Below the pieces are notes generated by a model. That model saw only the letters and a list, made by a program, of their open reading frames with translations. It had not been told where the DNA came from and ran no database searches. This document shows positions 31,932-39,327 of a stretch of 39,327 nucleotides of DNA, one piece after another; within the stretch, counting starts at the first letter, position 1; each line of letters begins with the position of its first letter. Origin of the DNA: Fomitopsis serialis (lineage: Eukaryota > Basidiomycota > Agaricomycetes > Polyporales > Fomitopsidaceae); NCBI RefSeq assembly GCF_022376445.1, contig NW_025955325.1, forward strand, positions 1 through 39,327, read 5' to 3'. The translations under genes were made by a program, and so were the position numbers.

Positions 31932-32289
31932 TCAGGCACTCGCACAGTAGCATAGCACTCCTGTTGCTACACACGCATACCGCCTTCTACGAGACTGCCG
32001 CCTTCGTGGTCTTCTCCTCCAAGGAGCAGTCTCATCTGCTGTCATAAATACGGCCTGTCCGAGTCGATCTATTACATCCTTACACGTCGTACCCGGACTC
32101 ACCCAGTGAACGTGAACGGCGACCACTGCACCACATTAGTACAACACGTCCCATGACTGATTTTTCGGTATGCGCTGTATAGAGTGGGTTGCATCTTGGA
32201 TATTGTCACCGACAGTTCAGACAGTACTGCGTAGTAGTGCTCGAGTAGTGCTATTGCGGATGCCAAGGTCGACCAGTAGGTAAGTACAT

Positions 32290-32872
32290 ACTATATCGGG
32301 CCGGGATCTCGGCCACCTTAGCACTCGACAAGCCCTCCTAACTGTGTATGGGCCGTAATGCCCTAGATCCTTGTTCAGAGGTATGCTAGAACACCTCAGG
32401 AATACGAGAAAAATAATAGAAAAAATTCAGCATCATTGAGTGGAGCTCAGTACACAAATTTCTTGTTGAGAGTAGGGTGAGCCACACAGACTAGGAAGTC
32501 GGCCACACCCTTGGAAATAGCTCACTACATTGAAGAGGCCCATCTGCATGGACTGTAATCCTTGAAGATATATTCAAGTATATGATTCTGATTATTTCTA
32601 GGCCGCAATGCGCCAGAAGCCGAGTGAGGTACCCAGTCATGGGCGAGGGGTTCGGGATCCCAAGCCACTGCTTACCAAAAATGGGTATCATCGGACGAGA
32701 TGATTTTTCCTGCACCCGAATCTTGGTGTATTGGCTTGAAAGTTTGTACAGGTAGTAAAGAAATGTATAGAATCATGATACAATTTATCTCATGGCTGTA
32801 GAGTAGGTGGTAATTGGATGAGACTCGAGTGACCGACTACCTAGGGTGGCCGAGATCCTGACCCGATATAGT
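32290..32872. mobile_element. MITE-like element with about 31-bp terminal inverted repeats
   Basis: The left end at 32290 (ACTATATCGGG, then GGATCTCGGCCACC) matches the reverse complement of the right end at 32872 over about 31 bases with three mismatches. The 583-bp inside is A/T-rich and has no transposase frame. A TA dinucleotide beside or inside each end could be a Tc1/mariner-type target duplication, but the exact border is unclear. It lies between array gene pairs A-B and C-D. Confidence 0.75.
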
Positions 32873-33659
32873 AAGTCAAACCATAAGTTCTGTCGTTTCT
32901 AAAAACATTTGTCTAAAATTCTATAGGCTCTCGCCACAATCACGTGTTCCAATCTACGTCACGGTGTTGTGCGCTAAGCGCTTTCAGCACGTCGTCCGAC
33001 TTGTCACTCGTCGTCCGTCGTCCGAGTCCTCTTGCAATCGTCCTTGCAATTATGACCTTTGTCTCTGCCCCAAAGCTATTCAATGCTGGCGACATATTCT
33101 GGTCGAGCGGATCAGCCGTAGCAAGTATCAGCCATGCGTCCTGGCGTATCCTCGAAAGTAGTGCCCGTAGGTACTACTGTCTCTCACCTTCGTGTTGTCC
33201 TCTGCTGATGAATCGATGACAGGCCTGGATGTCGTATGAATCGACTACCAGATGTCCCGGGGCTGTGTAATGTCTCTCGCTGTTATTGTTCAATCTGCAG
33301 AACAGCCGGAGAATGTAAGAAGTGCGATACACTCTATCATGACCATCCACGACTCGGAGTAGCGCGATGTGGTCCCTCTTGATCTCCGACCTATAATCAA
33401 GGTTTATGTGGACAGGAATTTCCCACCAAATACTCATCATACTCCGAATGCTCGCAGGCTAAGTATATCAGCGCGGAACAACGGGCGCTCACCCTGTATT
33501 GCATAGCCCACAACCTCGGCTGCAATCCCTGTGGGCAGTGAAGATGAGATATCATCTGTCGGAGAGCCTCCTCAACAGCTACAGTTGCGCCAGTGTCGTA
33601 AGTCTGCCATCGAACTGCGGTGAGGGCTAAACTTGTGCCATAAGATGCACGGCACGGAG

Positions 33660-33665
33660 TATATA
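33660..33665 (+). promoter_or_regulatory. TATATA box of array gene C
   Basis: TATATA lies 58 bases before the gene C ATG at 33723, a usual distance for fungal promoters, and resembles the TATATAA upstream of gene A. Confidence 0.45.
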
Positions 33666-33722
33666 GGTAGCTTCCAGCGGTGACAAAGTGCGTGCAACGC
33701 CTTCTGTTTACGAACTGCAGAT

Positions 33723-35341
33723 ATGTCCACTACCAATATCAACGAAGCATTCATTGCCGTGTCGCATCAGCAGTACGTGTACACTACTCAATGTCGTCAT
33801 TCCGTTATGTGACAATCTATCCGTAGATTTGTGAACGTCTGCTGCACAGTAGCAGCGATAGGTAAGTTGGGGAGTAACCAGGCACGAGCTGATATTGAAA
33901 TCCGAGTTGTGCCTTCACAGTTGTGCTGGTATACGATTACGCTCTGACCATCGACCGAGAAATCGGCTTATTTTGGTTCGAACGGAAGCTGTCGGGTGCA
34001 AATATCATCTGCGCACTCGCTCGAACTGTCGCACTCGGTTACGTGATTGTAGCATGTCTCGTCAATCCAACATCCTGGACATCTACAAGGTGCGCCGTCA
34101 ATCGTCATGTCTGTTACGCAGCTTCATAAACGTGCTATTGTGCATAAGGTGTAAGGGTGTGCTACTAGCATCCGACTTACTCGTGCTGTTGTCATACCTC
34201 ATCTGGGCAGGTTCGTTATGCGCGCTCGTCATGATTAATCCAGTTGATGAAACCAACCTTACGAACTAGTCGTGTCCGCTTTCCGGGTGTACGCCCTCAC
34301 ACACCGAAAATGGGCATTAACGATTTTGACATTGGCTCTCGGGATTGTCCCCGCGGCGATGAACGCAGTGAGCGATTCAAACGGCTGCTGGGATACTTCA
34401 TCGGGTCTCAACTATGTCACAGGCCACAATATCCACCTCGGCTTATCAGGTTCAATCGCTCGGAGGCAAGACTTTCTGCTGGGTGTCCAATCCTAACCAC
34501 CCAGCGATGAGTAGTAGGTACGTGCGGTTGAGGTTTTTCGATGTGTTCTCTCCGCGATTCTGACAACATCACTGCTCGCTCTGTTCCTTCCAGGCGTGCG
34601 GCAAGCTCATATGCATGACAGCTTAAATGCTTCCTGACGTCGTTCTTATCCTTTAGTTGTGCTTCTGATAGCCCCTGCATGCGGCATGATATCTGATATC
34701 ATCGTGCTTCTCATCACGTTCCACTGCATTCGTCCACTCCCATGTCTACGCATGTGGGCTCGTTCTTCTGAACGGGGCCCTTTGCAAGTTCTACTGAGGG
34801 CCGGTGAGTACAATTGATACACAGAATACGTAACGTGTGGATGACATGCTGACCCGAACAGGGGCGCTATATTTCGTGTACGTACCACATTGCCTCTAGG
34901 GTCCACATTATGATGTCTCCGCAGCGTCTTGACGACCCTGAATGGTCTGCAATTCATCATATACATCAAGACGGTAAGCTGTTTGACATCCACTTCATGT
35001 TCTTCCGGATATATCTCTGACTGACATTACTATAGCCTACAGGATTTGTGGACTCGTTCATCGCTCCGTACGTTTCGCAACGCAATGGCTGCTATATCAT
35101 AATGCTAAATATGTATCCAGTGTGATTCTTATCTTTGTGCCCCGCTTGATGCTCGATCTTCGGGAATCGACGGTAGCGCCCGTCATACATGCGAGTGGTA
35201 AGTGCTGTGGTTTCTGCTGTCAGTTACATAGCAGTTAACGTTGAATCAGAGGTATTCGAGATGACTGGCAATAGCTATGATACAACAGCGGCCGGAGAGC
35301 ATGTAGTAAACGATGTCGAAGACCCATACGGCTTTGCATGA
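33723..35341 (+). CDS. DUF6533-like membrane protein, array gene C
   Basis: Thirteen exons: 33723-33772, 33827-33861, 33921-34089, 34149-34210, 34270-34367, 34423-34517, 34594-34595, 34657-34803, 34862-34877, 34925-34973, 35036-35067, 35121-35197, 35250-35341. The sum is 924 nt, 307 residues, ending TGA. It is the most diverged array member (VLVYDYALTIDREIGLFW, LARTVALGYVI, FRVYALTHRKW, ACGMISDIIVLLIT, TLNGLQFIIYIK) and its exon 12 is half the length of that in A and B, giving a shorter tail. All splice phases match its paralogues and the 2-nt exon is again needed. Divergence with a closed frame across 13 exons suggests it is or recently was functional. Confidence 0.83.
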
Positions 35342-36065
35342 CCTGTAAGCGGGTTTCTCTTGTCCGATCATTTATGGAGTCACGCAACTTTGGGTGGGCG
35401 ACAATATTGTCTTGCTTCGACTCCGAGTCAATGTGGAGAGCCCCCACGTCACCCTTTGCCCTTTGAAGTTTGATTATCAGCTCGTTGGTGGTGGTTCTTG
35501 TCGCATCTGTCCAAACTTGCTATGATCACGGCGACAGAACCCAATGTCATCAAGTCTCCTAGGACTGATCCAAATTTGGAACATCATCCCTGTGGAGTAT
35601 GATCATACAGTTGCATCTCTGAAAGAGGCCCGGTTCTTGTGGGACGCCCACTCGTGGAGTCGTGCTGGTGCCGGTATCAAAGCTTACTGCGATGTTGAAG
35701 AGCGACCGCCGATGGCTGAGGTGAGTCATCCGGTTTTGGTATACTGTGTTTTCCTTGTTCAAGTCGCAGACTCCCAGATCCCTCGCAATGTCCTCGACTG
35801 TGCGACCCAAGTACCAGAGCGCGAGATAGTGTATCGCCAAGATGATCCAATGGCCCATTGACACGTACAGCTTCCTGTCACATCTAAGCACTCGCAATGA
35901 CTTTGAGTTTGACTCTCACGCCTCAAAGCTGTGCTTCCTGTAAGGTTAGAGTTCCATCTCTCCACGAGTAAGTTACATAGCTGAGCTGATTTAAACGGAG
36001 TTCAGCGAACAACTTGAAGTCTCACCACTCGGTTCTCAAACCCTTCTCCTCGCACAAAACGAATC
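35342..36065. other. Spacer between C and D with a minus-strand frame
   Basis: 724 bases. A 112-codon minus-strand frame (35559-35897) contains MGHWIILAIHYLALWYLGRTVEDIAR, which reads like real protein, and a possible small intron near 35720-35750. I cannot name it. The rest holds gene C's 3' UTR and gene D's promoter. Confidence 0.4.
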
Positions 36066-37828
36066 ATGTCCTTAGTGACGGCAGAAGAAGAGACTGCAGT
36101 TTTGTTGCGTGCGCAGTGAGTACAGATACACAATAGCACTCTCCGTACAATTCACTACTGATGGTCGCGCTTGACATCTTGAGTAGATATGTGGACGCCT
36201 TGTGCGGTTTCGCCTTCGCTGGTAAGTTCAATTAATCATCGGATAGTCCGATTATTCTCAGACGGATAATGCACATACGTCTCAGTCGTACTTCTATATG
36301 ACTACGTATTGACGGTTGGTCAAGAGGTAAATCTCATTTGGAGGAACACAACTGGTGCCACTGGCATCATCTTCATCCTGAACCGAGTCATAACACTGGG
36401 GCTGGTATATGAAGGTGCCGTACAGCCTCGAAATTACACATACGAAAGGTAAGCATACGATTACTCCGATCTGGAGACCGTGTTGCTCATGAGGATCAAG
36501 CTGCAAAGGCATCACGATCTCATCTTTGATATGCGTTCTATTCTCGTATCAGATGTGGGCGAGTATGTATACAGTCTGGCTGTTGGTTTCCGCCTTCGTC
36601 ATGACTTTGTTCATTGTGTGTCTAGCTATATCTGCGATCAGAGTATATGCTCTCACCGGGCGGCGTCTGTGGCTGTCGGTGATGACGTTCGCACTGGGGA
36701 TGGTACCATGGGGACTGGATGTGGTAAGCACCGTTCGAGTTTCATGATGCCAGTAGTGGTCGTCGTCGGACTCAAGATACCACTGTCAGTACACGAATAC
36801 TACGTTGTATTTCACAGTCGTTCCTGTCGAAAGTCAGCATCTGTGCCAAGAAGACGACAACGTAACCAATGCATTCATAGAAAAGTAAGTACCTGTCGGC
36901 TCTGCGTACTCGTGCGTTGTACCGACTTTGTTGACACAAATTCAGAGGTGCGAGCATGTGCAGGGGTTACGTTGTAGGATCTCTTGACGATCTGGAGCAT
37001 AGAGCTACCCATATGCCGTGCATGCAGCATAGCATCCGACCTTATAGTTCTACTTGTGACTATATATAAGGTACTCCCCCGTCCATTCGTATTCTCGCAA
37101 ATCTCCAGCCACTCCTTTACGCGGATGTTACTCAGAGATGGTAAGCACTTATCTATCTGTTGATCTCAGATACGTTGATCGCCCTGACGATCGAACATGT
37201 ACTTATAGGGATTATGTTTTCGCGTATGTCCTGAGGCCCGTGCGTTTACCTCCTGTTTCAAGGATTGATGTTAGCTCAGGATGTTGACCACCCTCAATGC
37301 TCTCGAGATTGTTCTGTATCTGACGTCGGTATGTCCTAACCGTCCCCTTTTATATGATAGCTGAGTTTGACGACGGCAACAGACGAGCGATTATGTCAAC
37401 TACTTCATCGCGCCGTACGTACCCAACTCTACCATCGGTATATATGCGTAAGGTTGCTCAGCCTCCCGTCCAGCATATCAACCGTCTTCGTCTCTCGATT
37501 CATACTGAACCTACGTGAATGTGCTGCTGTATCGGTCGTGAAGCTCGACTCTCAAGAAAGTTCCGAGAGCACGGCACGACAGGAATCACGGACATTGACC
37601 TTTGCGTTCTCTTCGATCACGCGTACGTCTGTTTCGATCAAACTGCAGTGTGTCCCAAGCCCGCACTGTCACTTACGACGTCGTTCAGACCTGGATGCAA
37701 TGGCATCTTACCAAGACGATGCGCTCACAAGTGAAGTACAAATGTCGGACATCGGGGACACTGGCAGCGCGGGATGTGAAGAGGACGTCGCAGCGCGCAT
37801 CGGAACGGAGTCGGATGCCGTGCAGTGA
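36066..37828 (+). CDS. DUF6533-like membrane protein, array gene D
   Basis: Exons by comparison with A-C: 36066-36115, 36187-36221, 36286-36448, 36501-36562, 36626-36723, 36790-36884, 36946-36947, 37003-37140, 37209-37223 or 37227, 37280-37328, 37383-37414, 37474-37622, 37689-37828. Signature segments are VLLYDYVLTVGQEVNLIW, ILNRVITLGLVYE, IRVYALTGRR, ICRACSIASDLIVLLVT and VFVSRFILNLRECAA. Exon 9 is 15 nt with the usual donor instead of 16, which would shift the frame. A donor 4 nt later (GTCCTG at 37228) restores a closed frame of 1032 nt, 343 residues. The gene is thus either intact through a shifted donor or just broken. Family function unknown. Confidence 0.75.
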
Positions 37829-37884
37829 TAGGTAACACTTGCGAACTGATCGTCTCGATTGACTCGCTAACGACGTGACGTTTG

Positions 37885-38140
37885 CACAGTGATTCCACTC
37901 CACCTTCGATGCGCTTGAGATCGTTCTGTACTTGACCCCAGTGCGTGACTTTGGGCGTGCTACGAGTCCATTTTGAACTCGATGCCGCTGACGTAGCTGA
38001 TAGATGGATGAATATATCAACCACCTCATTGCACTGCATACGTTCTGCTTCATGGACCACGACTGCGTGAGGTTGCTCAGACTAGTCAATCGCACAGTAT
38101 ATAAGATCAAACATTGTTGTCTCTCGCTTCGCGTCGAATA
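37885..38140 (+). pseudogene. Relic of array-gene exons 10-12 (relic 2)
   Basis: The stretch after gene D repeats relic 1: an exon-10-like piece (...TTCGATGCGCTTGAGATCG) to about 37940, an intron-like GTGCGTGAC with the shared words ACTCGATG and GACGTAGCTGATAG, an exon-11-like piece (ATGAATATATCAACCACCTC) and a worn exon 12 ending near 38140 with TATATAAG. Both relics follow the second gene of a pair, so they were probably copied together with the pair. Confidence 0.65.
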
Positions 38141-39327
38141 ATGACGACAACGCGTAGCCTTGACAGTAGTACATCTCGAAGGCGATGCGGCTATATGCGA
38201 TGGACATACGTGCTAGTGTGAAGCGTGATGAATCACTTACACAGATTCGAGGCGGGGCCACGGGTCGGGTCGAACATAATCCAGGCGGAACTTGTGTCTC
38301 CGTGCAAATGTGACCTTGGCAACTCGCTCCTCCACTGCTTTTTGGCCTGAGTTCGAGATCTATACTAACCTACGTAGAGAATGTCAGGTAAGCTCCTCAA
38401 TAATGAGAATATCAGCGATGCGATGAAGACCTCCCTGTCAATCAGTGCATGGAATTGCTCATGGACCTAGAGCGCCAAAGTCAGTGATCCTCCACGTATG
38501 TCCGCTGTGGGTCTTGCAAGACCGCTCTGAAGCCATCGAAAGTTCAGCTTCACAGACATAAGCTTTGACGTGCTTTCCTACGGCATCAACGTATCCCACC
38601 ACGATGTAAGTGATAGTCTCCGCCAGCTCGGCCCGGTGCTGATTGCTGACGAGGTGAACTAGATCAGGACGTAGCCACTCGCACAACCCCGAGACGAGGT
38701 ACCTATATGCACGTAACTTACTGACATGTCAGACGTGGCCAAAGCGCGGAATAAACTCACCAAGACCCAGGACACCCGGAGATGTACACAGACAGGAGCT
38801 TGTCCTACGAGGATCAAAGTCTGAAGTTAGACGTCACAGGGCGGCTCGCTGGCAGTACGCAGCAACTCGAGAGGCCGCCGTCCGATCGGGCGAAAGCATC
38901 TCCGTCGTACTCCAGCTCGTTCGAAGCTCTCGGGCGCCGCCCGTTTGCAGCCATGGTTCCTGTTGCGAAGTTCGATTGCGGCCGGGGGTGCTGAAGTACT
39001 GAGGACCTAGGTCGCGGAGGTTGCGTCACCGAGTCCAGCAAACGACATCGCCAAGGATGGCTGGTTGGCACACCATTGGCTTGGACCGACATGCGATGGT
39101 CGAGGTCGCAGAAGACCTACTAGCATGGGAGGGACACGTACGGCAAGCACAGAACAATGTAGACGCAAGTACGTCACACTTGCGGCCAATCGGGAATACA
39201 GCAACACCGGAAAGTTAGCATTCGAAGCGACCGCTACGCCGCGAGTGCGAGAGCCAACCGCGGAGGATCCGCGCTCGCTGCCGTTGGACAGAGCTTGATA
39301 TTGATCGCGATTTTGAGCAGTGTGACT
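38141..39327. other. Unassigned right end of the window
   Basis: 1.2 kb with several short frames on both strands. The only piece with outside support is the conserved minus-strand peptide at 38459-38686. Frames at 38782-38994 and 39021-39298 show no family features. A gene running off the right edge cannot be excluded. Confidence 0.35.
38459..38686 (-). other. Minus-strand conserved peptide, copy 2
   Basis: Counterpart of 31749-31931: QHRAELAETITYIVVGYVD, then GKHVKAYVCEAEL. The DNA match between the two copies is about three quarters over 100 bases, with conservative residue changes. It lies downstream of relic 2 exactly as copy 1 lies downstream of relic 1. Function unknown. Confidence 0.4.

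Larger units (their letters stand above)
31932..33722. other. Long spacer holding a TIR element
   Basis: 1.8 kb without a gene. It contains the inverted-repeat element at 32290-32872. The rest (31932-32289 and 32873-33722) shows only short frames without family features; the last 100 bases include a TATATA box for gene C. Confidence 0.45.

Overview
The window is nuclear DNA of a filamentous basidiomycete, most likely an Agaricomycete. Genes are cut by many short introns (about 45-75 nt) with ordinary GT...AG borders and CTAAC/CTGAC-like branch sites. The recognisable families (KDZ transposase, TET/JBP-type dioxygenases, DUF6532-like and DUF6533-like proteins, F-box proteins) are typical of mushroom-forming fungi. 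No bacterial features, CRISPR array or rRNA were seen. All calls rest on reading the sequence by eye; exon borders were chosen by splice signals, phase and reading-frame closure.

Layout. (1) 1-9.05 kb: the 3' end of an unknown gene with an SQ-rich tail, a TET/JBP-type dioxygenase gene (1423-5931) split by a 1.4 kb foldback element, and an apparently intact DUF6532-like gene (6204-9052). (2) 9.1-17.7 kb is transposon-rich: a 5'-truncated KDZ transposase, a 50-bp GC-rich repeat, a small coiled-coil gene, a decayed second TET/JBP-like gene on the minus strand, an eight-copy 118-bp minisatellite and a 5'-truncated LINE with a 30-nt A tail. KDZ transposase next to a TET/JBP gene is a known association in basidiomycete genomes. 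(3) 17.8-21.4 kb returns to host genes: an F-box gene on the minus strand and, divergently, mannose-6-phosphate isomerase on the plus strand. (4) 21.4-24.0 kb has no secure gene. (5) 24.0-37.8 kb holds a 12-exon DUF6533-like membrane-protein gene and then a tandem array of four paralogous DUF6533-like genes (starts 27228, 29524, 33723, 36066), with two exon-level relics and a 583-bp terminal-inverted-repeat element between or after them. (6) 38.2-39.3 kb is largely unassigned.

Main observations. The foldback has two 641-nt arms that look identical along their length, sits in a coding exon flanked by a 5-bp direct repeat, and is packed with GGATTA/TAATCC hexamers plus a tRNA-like segment. The four array genes share one 13-exon structure in which the seventh exon is only 2 nt long; three of them (A, B, C) close to full reading frames only when that micro-exon is counted. 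The array looks like a two-gene block plus relic that was duplicated.
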